Origin: Candidatus Poribacteria bacterium
GTDB lineage: Bacteria > Poribacteria > WGA-4E > WGA-3G
Length of the DNA stretch: 47,076 bases
NCBI GenBank assembly: GCA_028818705.1
Contig: JAPPNJ010000121.1
Coordinates: 1 to 47,076, forward strand
Direction: 5' to 3'
Shown: positions 1 through 8,585 of the stretch, piece by piece
Layout of the letters: the number at the start of each line of letters is the position of its first letter
How positions within the stretch are numbered: the first letter of the stretch is position 1
Notes under the pieces: generated by a model
Databases searched by the model: none
Told to the model about the DNA's origin: nothing
What the model saw: only the letters and a program-made list of their open reading frames with translations
Position numbers and translations under genes: made by a program

Positions 1-503
1 GCAGACCCACCTTCACCGTGCCCTCCGTAGGCGAGGTAAAGTCCTGTGTGATGCGGATGATCGTCGCCGCCAGCCCCGCGGACGACAGTTCCGTGATTCG
101 CATTGAGGGGCCAAAAGTAAGGCTTCCAGACACCGAGAAAGTTGTATCGTGCGAATAACGCGTCATCAGTAGAAATGAGCAAATGCGCGGGTTTTTGTTC
201 GATCTGATAACGGGCTTTTGGTGGCGGTTCATTGATCTGTCGGATCGCGTAATATGCCGATGCCCCCGCCGAAAGTTCGTCTGTCTGCCATGCAAGTTCA
301 CGTAGCGTCGGCTCGAATTGACATGGGACATTCTTGCCGGAGACACGACCGTCTGCATCAGCTATGGACATCGCAGGCATTGAAATCCCTTCTTGCCAAT
401 CGGGAAAGTAACGTTTCGGTTTGAAACGCAACCGGACGAGGTCATTGTGCCGCTTAACCGAACCCGCCTCAATTTTGATGATTACACTTCGATTTTGTGT
501 CAA
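1..503 (-). CDS. DUF6807 (PmoA-like) family protein, partial at window edge
   Basis: This is an open frame of 167 codons that runs off the left edge without a stop. The likely start is TTG at 503-501, preceded by AGGAG at 511-515 with a 7-nt spacer. An in-frame TAA lies two codons upstream, so no longer start is possible. Near the window edge the protein reads WKPYFWPLN, then GGDDHPHHTGL and AYGGHGEGGS. This is the characteristic block of the DUF6807 family, often annotated as methane oxygenase PmoA, although the family is better regarded as uncharacterised and is found in carbohydrate-related clusters. No signal peptide is visible. Only the N-terminal half can be seen. The downstream PhyH gene (622-1842) has the same orientation and may be cotranscribed. 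Family assignment is fairly secure; function is unknown. Confidence 0.75.
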   Translation of the reverse strand, partial: MTQNRSVIIKIEAGSVKRHNDLVRLRFKPKRYFPDWQEGISMPAMSIADADGRVSGKNVPCQFEPTLRELAWQTDELSAGASAYYAIRQINEPPPKARYQIEQKPAHLLISTDDALFARYNFLGVWKPYFWPLNANHGTVVRGAGGDDHPHHTGLYLAYGGHGEGGS

Positions 504-621
504 TGATTAACTCCTGTTCACTTCACAGTGAGGTTGTTCAATCTTCCAGCGCAAGTTGCATACCTTTTGCACGACGGACCCGTCTGATTGACTCAAGTCG
601 TTTGAAGGTTGTACTACATTT

Positions 622-1842
622 CTACCAACTGCTAATAAAGTCCTCTACCTCGAAATTCACTGGCATATCCGTCAGTTGATAGCGCATCACACGGGATGTT
701 CTATCGGGAACAGAACGGGCAATTTCTGCCTCAATTTTTTCGTATAGCGTTGAGAACCGTTGCCAGATACTTCCGGCGTCTTCGGCGGAAAAACGGCAGG
801 CGAAGTCCTCATAGAGACCGAAGTTGAGTCGATGCGCGGAGATTGCACCGATGCGCTCTTCAATCGGGAGTTTGCTGACTTCAGGGTCTTTGAGTGTGCG
901 GACCTTGTCCGCTAACTTTGAGAGGAATACAACTGCGACCATGCGTTCCTCTTTACCTGGATGCAGTTTCGCCAATCCTTTCCGAAAACCTTCAGCGTCC
1001 TTGTTATGGATGGCGTGAAAGGTTGCCTCAATCACATCACTCTGTTGCATCTGGAGTTGGAAGAAATGTTCAAATTGAGCGCGGGCTTCGGCGGGAAGGT
1101 GCTTAGTGAATCCTAAATTCCAATAAAAATGGTCAACGATTGGATACGAATCGCCACCGAAGGCACGATAACCGAGATGCACAGTACGCCGCAATTTCGT
1201 GCTATAATTGCTGCCCCAATGCAAGCCCATGTGACTATAGACGACCCCATCGCCTGCTGAAAGTTCGATTGGAATTCCATTGGGCATCGGTTCCTGTGAG
1301 CGTGTCAATAGGTGTTGGAGTTCCTCTGGTGTGTTGGGACGACAATAACTTCTGGGCACCAGCCAGAACACGCTATCGTCGTAAAGCGGGATGTTCCATT
1401 GAACATATCCGGGTCCGTTTTTAACATAATCCATCTGCATGCCCTTGAGGGGTGCCTGTCCCGTTGGATCGATATCACGATGCCAACTCGCCGGACCGTG
1501 ATCTTGCACAGGATTACACATCAGTGCCATCAGTGTGATCGCCGCGTCGGGTGCTCTCATGAGTTGCTGACTCACACCGAGGGTGTTCTCATGCAGACAA
1601 AATTCTACGGTATTCGCTGTCTCTGCGTCAACGACCTCATCGAAAAACACCCTCGGTTGTCCACTCGTCGTCCAAACGCCTCCAGGCTTCTCTCCAGGTT
1701 TTCGTTCCCGTTCCCAGACTACTTTTTGCTTTTCAACGAGGGTTTCAAAGCTCGTTCTCAACGCTTCCAGTTGATCCGGCGGTACGACCTGTCTTAGCAC
1801 AATGTAACCATCATCAATGAGTTGTTGTGGATCGACTTTCAT
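622..1842 (-). CDS. phytanoyl-CoA dioxygenase (PhyH) family protein, 406 aa
   Basis: Predicted Fe(II)/2-oxoglutarate-dependent oxygenase. I start it at the ATG at 1842, which follows GAGGAG with a 6-nt gap; the frame extends 23 codons further upstream but that extension has no good ribosome site. The facial triad is visible as H121-x-D123 (in SWHRDID) and a distal H208 (in GLHWGSN). The basic residues shortly after it (R218/R219) are candidates for 2-oxoglutarate binding. At 406 residues it is longer than typical PhyH proteins (about 270-300), with an extra helical C-terminal region after residue 250 of unknown role. It is one of three PhyH paralogues in the first 5.5 kb. PhyH members hydroxylate diverse small molecules, so the substrate cannot be read from sequence. 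It lies downstream of the LamG gene in the same orientation. Confidence 0.85.
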   Translation of the reverse strand: MKVDPQQLIDDGYIVLRQVVPPDQLEALRTSFETLVEKQKVVWERERKPGEKPGGVWTTSGQPRVFFDEVVDAETANTVEFCLHENTLGVSQQLMRAPDAAITLMALMCNPVQDHGPASWHRDIDPTGQAPLKGMQMDYVKNGPGYVQWNIPLYDDSVFWLVPRSYCRPNTPEELQHLLTRSQEPMPNGIPIELSAGDGVVYSHMGLHWGSNYSTKLRRTVHLGYRAFGGDSYPIVDHFYWNLGFTKHLPAEARAQFEHFFQLQMQQSDVIEATFHAIHNKDAEGFRKGLAKLHPGKEERMVAVVFLSKLADKVRTLKDPEVSKLPIEERIGAISAHRLNFGLYEDFACRFSAEDAGSIWQRFSTLYEKIEAEIARSVPDRTSRVMRYQLTDMPVNFEVEDFISSW

Positions 1843-1914
1843 CGTTAGCTCCTCTTTTAAGTTAAGCGTGCTGTTTACATTAGATCCACTTATGTTGTCT
1901 GAATTTGACAATCA

Positions 1915-2718
1915 TTAACGGTATGACTGCGCGGTTTTAATCCACCCCCAGGTAAGACTCAACTTCCCGATGGGCTGGACCACTAAACCCTGTGACTCAA
2001 AGTTTTGCTTGATTTCTTCTACGGTCAGTACTTTCTCATAGATACGCACTTCGTCCACCCCGCCTATCAAGTACCCGTCGGTATTGCCATCTTGAGCGAT
2101 GTTCCAGTTCGTTTCACCACCGCCTATATTGCCGGACATTGCCTCATCCTCTTTGACCAGGACGCTATCGACATACACCTGTGCCTTATCGCCTTCGCGT
2201 GTCGCCACTACATGGTGCCATTTGCCATCGGCGTAATCCTCATCGGTTATCCACGCTTTTCTGATGTTGTTTGCCTGTTCGGTATAGTATCGAAGTTGTC
2301 CGGTATTCTGATTAAAACCGAGCCGAAAGAAATGATCAAAGAAATTCGTTTTGTTTGTCAGAATATATTGCCAACCGACGCGACTGTTAGGGGTTTTCAA
2401 AAACCACGCTTCATACGACGCTGGCTTCTCCCCGATATTGAAAATGATCGGCAACTCCACGCAATCCGGTTTTCCGCCAAAATTGAGTGCGTCTCCGAGA
2501 TGACCTTCGATGGACTCCGGCTCACCGATGATAGTTCCGTCCTTGCCGCCAACGAGATCTTTAACCGTATCGCCAGCAATGTCGTTTTTGTCAAGCGTGT
2601 AATAACTCACTAAGCCGTCCGTAACAACCTGAGCTTTCACCCCAATAATTAAGATAAAAGTACAAAAGAGGACGAAACCGGTTTGAATACCCTGCCAATT
2701 TAAACGTTTTGGTTTCAT
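1915..2718 (-). CDS. secreted LamG-domain (concanavalin A-like) protein
   Basis: Predicted exported protein of 267 residues. The start is the ATG at 2718, which has GGAGG six bases upstream; an ATG four codons earlier overlaps that ribosome site and is less likely. Residues about 10-30 form a hydrophobic signal peptide. The rest is a single LamG / laminin-G-like jelly roll, recognisable by GLVSYYTLD near the start, the GxALNFGG strand, the WHHVVATREG block, VYVDSVLV and the terminal GGVDEVRIYEKVLTVEEI motif. LamG domains usually bind carbohydrate or matrix. The last residues (GKLSLTWGWIK) resemble the end of the broken LamG gene at 23324-24091 and may be a sorting tag. The gene is transcribed divergently from the hydrolase gene at 2933, with its own candidate promoter at 2808-2836. 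Confidence 0.85.
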   Translation of the reverse strand: MKPKRLNWQGIQTGFVLFCTFILIIGVKAQVVTDGLVSYYTLDKNDIAGDTVKDLVGGKDGTIIGEPESIEGHLGDALNFGGKPDCVELPIIFNIGEKPASYEAWFLKTPNSRVGWQYILTNKTNFFDHFFRLGFNQNTGQLRYYTEQANNIRKAWITDEDYADGKWHHVVATREGDKAQVYVDSVLVKEDEAMSGNIGGGETNWNIAQDGNTDGYLIGGVDEVRIYEKVLTVEEIKQNFESQGLVVQPIGKLSLTWGWIKTAQSYR

Positions 2719-2807
2719 GACTGCCTCCATTTTTACAGTTTAGTGATACGATGTGAAAAATTAACGGATACCCTCTGAATCGCGTTTATCACATTTCGAT
2801 TGTGGGT

Positions 2808-2836
2808 ATAATGGCAAATTTGACGAGGATTGTCAA
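2808..2836 (-). promoter_or_regulatory. candidate sigma70 promoter for the LamG gene
   Basis: On the minus strand a perfect TTGACA (2836-2831) is followed after 17 bases by CATTAT (2813-2808), which matches four of six -10 positions. It lies about 90 bases upstream of the LamG start. It is back to back with the plus-strand promoter at 2861-2889, so the two genes appear to share a short divergent control region. Confidence 0.5.
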
Positions 2837-2860
2837 TAAAAAAATCAAACTCATTTTTTC

Positions 2861-2889
2861 TTGACTTGTGTGTCTAAAACTTGTATCCT
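2861..2889 (+). promoter_or_regulatory. candidate sigma70 promoter for the hydrolase-PhyH operon
   Basis: TTGACT (2861-2866), a 17-base spacer and TATCCT (2884-2889). The expected transcription start would be near 2896, about 37 bases before the ATG at 2933. This placement argues against the longer reading frame of the hydrolase gene, which would start inside the -35 box. Confidence 0.55.
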
Positions 2890-2932
2890 CATAAAAAACA
2901 ACTCATTAATATCATTGAATACAAGGATAGAA

Positions 2933-3790
2933 ATGGCCCAAGAGCAAGTACTTCAGATTAATGGTGTTCATCTTTGGACAGCCGTTCAAGGAACAGGACA
3001 ACCGATGGTGCTTTGCCACGGCGGTCCGGGTGGCTATGATTATCTTGCGCCTGTTGCTGATATGACTTCCGACTTGTGTCGAGTTGTTCGATACGATCAA
3101 CGTGGGAGTGGACGATCAGAAGCAGCAGGTCCTTACGATGTGTCCACATTTGTCAATGATTTGGAAAGGTTAAGAAAATTTTTCAACTTTGAACGCTGGA
3201 TTGTTGGAGGTCATTCGTGGGGAGCGGGACTTGCTTTAGCCTATGCGGTTAAGTTTCCAACTCGGACGATAGCCGTTCTTCACATTGCAGGCACAGGAGT
3301 TGATGACCGATGGCACAGCGAGTATCGCGAGAATCGGTTAAATGCGCTAAGTGAATCGGAGCGTGAAGAGTATCAACGACTGCGTGCACAAAGGGAACAC
3401 GTTGAGAGCACTGAACAGGAACAAACATTATGCAGACTTCGCACTTTAAGTCGCATGACAGATGTATTTGACTCGAACCAAGTTGACAATCTTCCAAGTT
3501 TTGATGAATATCCTGTGAGCGATGAAGCAAACAAAAAAGTGGGGGCGGACTGGAAAAGTTACACCGAAAATCCAGAATTCCAGCAATCGGTTTATAATCT
3601 ATCCATGCCTGTTCTTTTCCTTCATGGGGCTTGCGATCCTCGTCCGATTCACTTTATAGAAACACTTGCCTCTAAATTATCTTATAGTAGATTTGCATCG
3701 ATTCCCGAATCTGGACATTATCCTTGGGTAGAGAAGCCGGATGAGGTGAAGGCAGCACTCAGACGGTTTATCCGCAGTCAAGTGATGTAA
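2933..3790 (+). CDS. alpha/beta hydrolase, proline iminopeptidase-like
   Basis: Predicted 285-residue serine hydrolase. The start is the ATG at 2933 with AAGGA a few bases upstream. The fold markers are in order: the oxyanion-hole segment HGGPGG near residue 30, the DQRGSGRS turn near residue 55, the nucleophile elbow GHSWGAG with Ser95, an acidic residue Asp235 in GACDPRP, and His262 in SGHYPW. The HGGPGG and DQRGSGRS combination is typical of the S33 / prolyl aminopeptidase branch, but the family also contains esterases and C-C hydrolases, so the substrate is uncertain. It heads a plus-strand operon with the PhyH gene 20 bases downstream. That suggests a shared small-molecule pathway, possibly ester or amide cleavage before or after hydroxylation, which is inference. 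No signal peptide, so probably cytoplasmic. Confidence 0.85.
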   Translation: MAQEQVLQINGVHLWTAVQGTGQPMVLCHGGPGGYDYLAPVADMTSDLCRVVRYDQRGSGRSEAAGPYDVSTFVNDLERLRKFFNFERWIVGGHSWGAGLALAYAVKFPTRTIAVLHIAGTGVDDRWHSEYRENRLNALSESEREEYQRLRAQREHVESTEQEQTLCRLRTLSRMTDVFDSNQVDNLPSFDEYPVSDEANKKVGADWKSYTENPEFQQSVYNLSMPVLFLHGACDPRPIHFIETLASKLSYSRFASIPESGHYPWVEKPDEVKAALRRFIRSQVM

Positions 3791-3810
3791 CAAAATTCTT
3801 AGGAGATACT

Positions 3811-4683
3811 ATGCTAATCCGTGGTGAAGACAGTGCCATCAATCTCCCGTCCACGCTAACGGAAGAGGAGAAATGGCACTACGATCTGTTTGGCTATTTA
3901 GTGTTTCGGCAGGTGATTTCGCCAGCAGAGGTTGAACAGATGCTTGAGATAGCGAACAATTGGTTCGCAGATCCCGATGCAGCACCTGAACCGGTGAATG
4001 TCACCCAAGATGAATATAGCGGTGTACTAAATAATATTCAGTACGGCGATCGGATTTTTGAACGGTTGTCGCTCAATGAGAAGGTCTTACGGGTTGTAAT
4101 GGGTTTGATGTGGAACCGCCCAAGACTTTTCAATTGTGCGCTCGTCATGCAGAAGCAGCGTCCTATCTCTGACGATGAAAAAGAAAGGTTTCATCGCGAT
4201 ACCAGTGGATTTGATTTTCCTGATGGCTTCCATAATCCGCATAACGACTACCAAGCCGGAAACGGACAAATCTACAGCAATTTCGTCAATACCGCTATAA
4301 CGCTCGTCGATGTGCCGGAAAACAACGGTTTTATGTGCATCCCTGGCACGCATAAATCACGAATTGAGTTCCCTACAACGGTTGGTATTGATGACGAGTG
4401 GGCACCCGCAATCACCTTTGAGCTAAAGGCAGGGGATTGCCTCATCTTCTCACCACGACTGATGCACGGCACAAAATTTTGGAAAGTTGACTATCCACGC
4501 CAGGTCGTCTTCAATCGGTATCAGTTCAGTTTCTACTTCAATGAGAACTATAACCTTCCAATAGAAGCACATCGACACTGCATCTCTGACGACGAATACG
4601 AGTTGGAATCGATTCAACGGAGTGAAAAGGAGTTTGCCAAACGGATTCTCAAAAAACTGGAGAAGGGGGAGGAACTATGCTGA
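3811..4683 (+). CDS. phytanoyl-CoA dioxygenase (PhyH) family protein, 290 aa
   Basis: Second PhyH paralogue, starting at an ATG preceded by AGGAG with a 5-nt gap. The Fe(II) triad is intact: H128-R-D130 in the FHRDTSG block and distal H219 in LMHGTKFW. The core segment LVDVPENNGFMCIPGTHKS is the hallmark central strand region of the family. It lies 20 bases after the alpha/beta hydrolase, and its last 7 bases overlap the start of the next PhyH gene, so the pair is probably translationally coupled. The two neighbours align along most of their length and look like an old tandem duplication, but they differ in the metal site. Predicted cytoplasmic oxygenase; substrate unknown. Confidence 0.87.
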   Translation: MLIRGEDSAINLPSTLTEEEKWHYDLFGYLVFRQVISPAEVEQMLEIANNWFADPDAAPEPVNVTQDEYSGVLNNIQYGDRIFERLSLNEKVLRVVMGLMWNRPRLFNCALVMQKQRPISDDEKERFHRDTSGFDFPDGFHNPHNDYQAGNGQIYSNFVNTAITLVDVPENNGFMCIPGTHKSRIEFPTTVGIDDEWAPAITFELKAGDCLIFSPRLMHGTKFWKVDYPRQVVFNRYQFSFYFNENYNLPIEAHRHCISDDEYELESIQRSEKEFAKRILKKLEKGEELC

Positions 4684-5495
4684 CGCAGGAAGAAAAATGG
4701 CACCTTGATCTACTCGGCTACTTTGTGGTGCGAAACGCTGTACCGAAGGCGGATATCGAGTTGATGAAGAGACAGATGTTCGAGTGGTACGAATGGAACG
4801 CTGACGATTTCAAGTTGCCTATGCGAATCAACGCCCCGGAGGGAAAACCGTGGTGGGTCTACAACATGCATTACGGGCATGAAGCGTTTCAGCGGCTTAT
4901 CTTGAATCCAGAAATCCTGCGTGTAGCGACTGCGCTGACTTGGAACCATCCGCGGGTTTTTGATGTCGTGGCAAATATTTGCTACCCAGATGCGGATGGC
5001 TTGGAGCTGCACGGCGGACATAAAGGTTGGTTTAGAAGCCCGCGACACCAATACCAAGTCGCTAACGATGAGATCTTCGCAAGCTTCTTTAATCTCTCCG
5101 TTTCGTTGGTAGATGTGCCACCCGGCAACGGTTTTGCCTGCATTCCTGGGAGTCACAAATCTGAATTCCAGTATCCCGAATACATCACGATGGACGATCC
5201 ATCACCGGTAGTCCACAATGTGCCAGTGAATGCTGGTGATTTCATTGTGTTTCTGCCGAACACGCGGCACGCTGGGAGACGATGGAATCATGAGAGTTAT
5301 CCCCGCATGACGGTATTTTTACGCTGGGTCTATGCGAAACAATTTCATCACGCCGACGCGTCTTGGTGGCTTCCGTTTGATGTGCATAAAGACGAAATTC
5401 CAGAAGCACTTCACGAACTTGAGAGCCGAGATCATGGGCAGCGGAAAGCGTTAAATGCGCTTATAGATCCGTTTAAGGTAGATGTTCCCGAATGA
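4677..5495 (+). CDS. PhyH-family protein with altered iron site (HxG instead of HxD)
   Basis: Third PhyH paralogue, 272 residues. Its ATG lies inside the 3' end of the preceding gene (7-base overlap) and follows a strong GGGGGAGG ribosome site. The core LVDVPPGNGFACIPGSHKS aligns closely with the preceding paralogue. Where that protein has His-Arg-Asp, this one reads L-H112-G113-G114-H115, so the carboxylate ligand is replaced by glycine; the distal His is H198 in NTRHAGRRW. In the PhyH superfamily loss of this Asp is the signature of non-haem iron halogenases such as SyrB2 (HxA) and WelO5 (HxG). However, an LHGG motif is, as I recall, also common in uncharacterised PhyH proteins. It could be a halogenase-like or otherwise unconventional oxygenase, or use another ligand such as H115. 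Confidence 0.8.
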   Translation: MLTQEEKWHLDLLGYFVVRNAVPKADIELMKRQMFEWYEWNADDFKLPMRINAPEGKPWWVYNMHYGHEAFQRLILNPEILRVATALTWNHPRVFDVVANICYPDADGLELHGGHKGWFRSPRHQYQVANDEIFASFFNLSVSLVDVPPGNGFACIPGSHKSEFQYPEYITMDDPSPVVHNVPVNAGDFIVFLPNTRHAGRRWNHESYPRMTVFLRWVYAKQFHHADASWWLPFDVHKDEIPEALHELESRDHGQRKALNALIDPFKVDVPE

Positions 5496-5534
5496 TGGAT
5501 AAATCAAGTCGGGATTCGGAGAGAATCAGAATCA

Positions 5535-5660
5535 GAATCAACGGTATGAAGTGCTTATGCACTTCACCGGGTATTCATGCCTAATCAGAATCAACGGTAT
5601 GAAGTGCTTATGCACTTCACCGGGGTATGAATGCTATAGAGCATTCACCGCCTCCTACAG
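5535..5660 (+). repeat. cluster of three variable-stem hairpin elements
   Basis: Two nearly identical copies (5535-5571 and 5588-5624) read GAATCAACGGTAT followed by the hairpin TGAAGTGC / TTAT / GCACTTCA and CCGGG. A third copy (about 5623-5660) is fused to the second and keeps GGTAT, a different stem (TGAATGC / GCATTCA) and the terminal CCGCCTCCTACAG. The same flanks with other stems recur at 22811, 27320, 27495 and 31341. A TCGGGATTCGGAG module lies just upstream (about 5510-5522), as it does near the 27320 copy. The cluster lies between the PhyH operon and the promoter of the NuoEF gene. Confidence 0.85.
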
Positions 5661-5687
5661 GTAAGCTGAATGATTCTGAAAAAAGCG

Positions 5688-5716
5688 TTGACGTGGAGTT
5701 CGAGAGTTGGTAAGAT
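5688..5716 (+). promoter_or_regulatory. candidate sigma70 promoter for the NuoEF-MFS genes
   Basis: TTGACG (5688-5693), exactly 17 bases, then TAAGAT (5711-5716). The predicted transcript start is around 5723, giving a leader of about 37 bases before the ATG at 5760, which has GGAG at a suitable distance. Confidence 0.55.
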
Positions 5717-5759
5717 GCACAAGGAAACCACCCTTTGTGTTACAGAACTGGAGAATTAG

Positions 5760-7394
5760 ATGGCAGCCCCGACGAACCGAGAAGTGATTGCCCAGTGGCG
5801 CGACGAACCCGCGCCACTGCTCGCACTGCTACACGCCTTCCACGACCGAGACGGATTTATTTCGGAGGCAGTCCTTCGCGACATCGCAGTCGGACTTCGC
5901 ATTCCGCTTGCAGAACTCTTCGGCACCCTAACGTTTTACCACCATTTTGCACGTGAAGTCCCAGGACAGGATGCACCGCGCGTGTGTACCGGACCTGTTT
6001 GTCGGTTGCAAGGTGGATTGGAAATCCTTGATGCGCTCAAAGATGAGGGCGCGACGCCGATGCCGTGTGCTGGAAGATGCGACGATTGTGTCCCGGTGTT
6101 GAGAGGACATGAGGTGTTCGTCGGGAAACAGGTAGACATGCTTTCTGTGGAACCCACGCCTTTACCGCCACCATATCCCGGCGATGGCGAAGAATGTATC
6201 TTCGCCGAGATTCGTGAACCTGAACGCAATACATTAGAAGGCTACCGACGCACCGATGGTTATGAAGCGTTGACGCGTGCGGTAACAACCCTCACCCGGA
6301 CAGATGTGATTGAGACGCTTAAAGAGAGTCAACTCGCTGGCAGGGGTGGTGCAGGATTTCCGACGGGTATGAAGTGGGAATCGGTTTTAAACGCTCCGGG
6401 TGAACCGAAGACGATCGTCTGCAACGCCGATGAAGGTGAACCAGGATGCTTTAAGGATCGGGTTATTCTTGATTATGCGCCGCATGCTGTGATTGAAGGG
6501 ATGACGCTCGCTGCTTACGCTACAGGTGCAACGCGTGGATTTATCTATCTCCGATATGAATATCCAGAGACCCTCAAAATACTTGAACGCGCCCTTGCAG
6601 AAGCAGAAGCGGCGGGATTGCTTGGTGATGCGATTCTCGGTGAGGACTTTAGTTTTCATATCTACATTCGGCGCGGTGCGGGTGCTTACGTCTGTGGTGA
6701 GGAAGGGTCGCTGTTGAACAGTTTGGAAGGGAAACATCCGTTTCCGAGAAACCGCCCGCCGTACCCTGTGACGCATGGGTTTGAGAATTTGCCTACTGTT
6801 GTGAATAATGTAGAGACACTCGCTGCCGCTGTCCAGATTGTCCGGCACGGCGCAGCGTGGTATAAAAACCTTAGTTATGACGAGAACTTGGCAGGAACGA
6901 AAATTATTAGTCTCTCTGGAGACATCCAAAGACCGGGGAATTATGAAGTGCCATTTGGGCTTCCGTTGAAAACGCTTCTCTACGAGTGGGCAGGTGGTGC
7001 ACCAGAGGGACGCGAGATTCAAGCGATTACAACAGCAGGACTATCTGGCGGTTTTATCGCTGGGGATAATCTTGGTATTACTATTGATGAGCCGAGTTTC
7101 CAAAAGGGGGGTGCAATGCTTGGCGCGGCGGGGATCATGGTATTTGATGACACACGGGATATGCTTGATGTTGCACGCAATGCGATGGAATTCTTTGCCG
7201 AGGAATCTTGCGGAAAATGTTTCCCGTGTCGTATCGGTACACAGCGGTTGACGGAGCTTTTGTCTGCCCCGTTGCAATCGGATTCAGAGGAACTAATTTC
7301 GAGAATCGGCGCGGTTATGAAAGCAACGAGCGCGTGTGGACTTGGAACCGCTGCACCGAATATTACGGATAGTTTAATGCGTTATTTTTCTTAA
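5760..7394 (+). CDS. NuoE-NuoF fusion: NAD(P)H- and FMN-binding diaphorase subunit
   Basis: 544-residue fusion of a NuoE-type thioredoxin-like [2Fe-2S] domain with a NuoF-type flavoprotein, as in HoxF, FdhB and HndC-like subunits. N-terminal cluster ligands are C76, C81, C103 and C107 (Cx4C and Cx3C). The NuoF part shows the NADH/FMN motifs GRGGAGFPTG (from about 194), NADEGEPGCFKDR (222-234) and RRGAGAYVCGEEGSLL (304-319). It ends with the [4Fe-4S] ligands C484, C487, C490 and distal C526. All ligands are intact, so it should oxidise or reduce NAD(P)H. No catalytic partner (NuoG, hydrogenase or formate dehydrogenase alpha) is next to it. The following gene is an MFS transporter that starts directly after the stop codon. 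The partner protein is therefore unknown or encoded elsewhere. Confidence 0.9.
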   Translation: MAAPTNREVIAQWRDEPAPLLALLHAFHDRDGFISEAVLRDIAVGLRIPLAELFGTLTFYHHFAREVPGQDAPRVCTGPVCRLQGGLEILDALKDEGATPMPCAGRCDDCVPVLRGHEVFVGKQVDMLSVEPTPLPPPYPGDGEECIFAEIREPERNTLEGYRRTDGYEALTRAVTTLTRTDVIETLKESQLAGRGGAGFPTGMKWESVLNAPGEPKTIVCNADEGEPGCFKDRVILDYAPHAVIEGMTLAAYATGATRGFIYLRYEYPETLKILERALAEAEAAGLLGDAILGEDFSFHIYIRRGAGAYVCGEEGSLLNSLEGKHPFPRNRPPYPVTHGFENLPTVVNNVETLAAAVQIVRHGAAWYKNLSYDENLAGTKIISLSGDIQRPGNYEVPFGLPLKTLLYEWAGGAPEGREIQAITTAGLSGGFIAGDNLGITIDEPSFQKGGAMLGAAGIMVFDDTRDMLDVARNAMEFFAEESCGKCFPCRIGTQRLTELLSAPLQSDSEELISRIGAVMKATSACGLGTAAPNITDSLMRYFS

Positions 7395-8585
7395 ATGTGG
7401 AGTCGGGGGTTTGTTCTTCTTTGTAGCGTTGTGTTTGTTGTCGGTTTGGTGACGGGACCGATACAGATGCTATTCCCTGTCTACGCCGAGAGAATCTTAA
7501 AAGAGACCCCGCTGTTTGCAGCGCTGCTACGTGCGCTTCCTATCGGACTTGGTGGTGTCTCGGCACTGATCGGCGGCACGCTCAGTGATCGGTTCGGAAG
7601 AAAACCGACTTTGCTAATCGGAATGACAGGCGCAGTAGTTGTAGGGGGACTTTTTACGACACAGACACCGCTATTTCTTTGGGGTATCCTCTGTTATGAG
7701 GGTATCGCATCTGGCTTCAAAACCGCAGGCGGACAGAGTTATCTCATTAGTGTCGTACCTCCAAATCGGTTAGGGTGGGCGACAGGACTGTACTTCATCA
7801 ACATGACTGTGAGCACCGCGATTGGCAGTGCTATTGCAGGTGAAGTCATTGATCGGACCGGCTATCATGTTTTCGGCACGGGTGCGGTGATTTTAGCAGG
7901 TGTGCTGTTTGTAGGGGCGTGTTTCTTTTTGCCGCGATTGGCGGGGCAGCAATCTCCCACCAGCTACGAGAAGCGCGAGGGGATATGGAAATCAACTCTT
8001 AACGTTGAGGCATATTTGGACCTAAGTCGGCGGCGAGAAATGCGAATGCTGGTCGGTTTACGGGTTTTCCCAACTTACTACTGGGGCTCTGTAAACCTGT
8101 TGATGCCAATCTTGATTGAGCGTATTGCTGGGGTGAAGGCGACGGGTTATTATGGTGCGATTAGTCTCCTCTTCGCTTTCGGGTGTCAACTAACTGTTGG
8201 CAGAATATGTGATGTCGTTGGACACCGTGCACCTGCCTTTGTGGCAAGTACAATCGTTACGCTCCTCGCTTTTGGTGTGGCGTTTTTTCACGATTCATTG
8301 GTCGCACTGGAGGTTTTTGGGATACTCGGTGCAGGTGCCGCATGGTCACTTTCGACGACTATCCCGCGATTCATCAATGAATTTACCGAGCCTCATGAGA
8401 AGGGACACGGCGTAGGTCTTACACACTTGGCATGGAGCACTGGGTTTCTTCTCGGTTACGTCGCAAGTGGCTTTCTGATTAATATCTCTGTTCATATTCC
8501 ATTTATTGTCGCAGGAATTTTCCTGATTTTTTCAACAGGTATTGCCTATAAACTGTGGTATACGAATACTAAGGCCACAAACTAA
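7395..8585 (+). CDS. major facilitator superfamily transporter
   Basis: 396-residue integral membrane protein with about 12 hydrophobic segments. The MFS motif A appears between segments 2 and 3 as GGTLSDRFGRKP (near residue 60-71), and a related GRICDVVGHRAP follows the mid-protein loop. Its ATG immediately follows the TAA of the NuoEF gene with no spacer and no clear ribosome site, so translation is probably by re-initiation. This tight coupling suggests the two products function together, for example import of a substrate that the diaphorase helps to reduce; this is inference. The substrate cannot be predicted. The stop codon lies inside an 8-bp hairpin (8576-8594), suggesting that a repeat element defines the end of the gene. 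Confidence 0.88.
   Translation: MWSRGFVLLCSVVFVVGLVTGPIQMLFPVYAERILKETPLFAALLRALPIGLGGVSALIGGTLSDRFGRKPTLLIGMTGAVVVGGLFTTQTPLFLWGILCYEGIASGFKTAGGQSYLISVVPPNRLGWATGLYFINMTVSTAIGSAIAGEVIDRTGYHVFGTGAVILAGVLFVGACFFLPRLAGQQSPTSYEKREGIWKSTLNVEAYLDLSRRREMRMLVGLRVFPTYYWGSVNLLMPILIERIAGVKATGYYGAISLLFAFGCQLTVGRICDVVGHRAPAFVASTIVTLLAFGVAFFHDSLVALEVFGILGAGAAWSLSTTIPRFINEFTEPHEKGHGVGLTHLAWSTGFLLGYVASGFLINISVHIPFIVAGIFLIFSTGIAYKLWYTNTKATN

Noticed and set aside
2005..2613. 202-residue plus-strand frame inside the LamG gene
   Set aside because: Antisense shadow; composition is unlike a protein and the LamG frame on the other strand is clearly real.
5535..5624. CRISPR-like array, because two near-identical repeats lie side by side
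   Set aside because: Only two units with a 16-base gap, no variable spacers of constant length, no cas genes; the same element is dispersed elsewhere.
6387..7022. 211-residue open frame on the minus strand inside the NuoEF gene
   Set aside because: It is fully antisense to a gene with all family motifs intact, has no ribosome site and no recognisable pattern.
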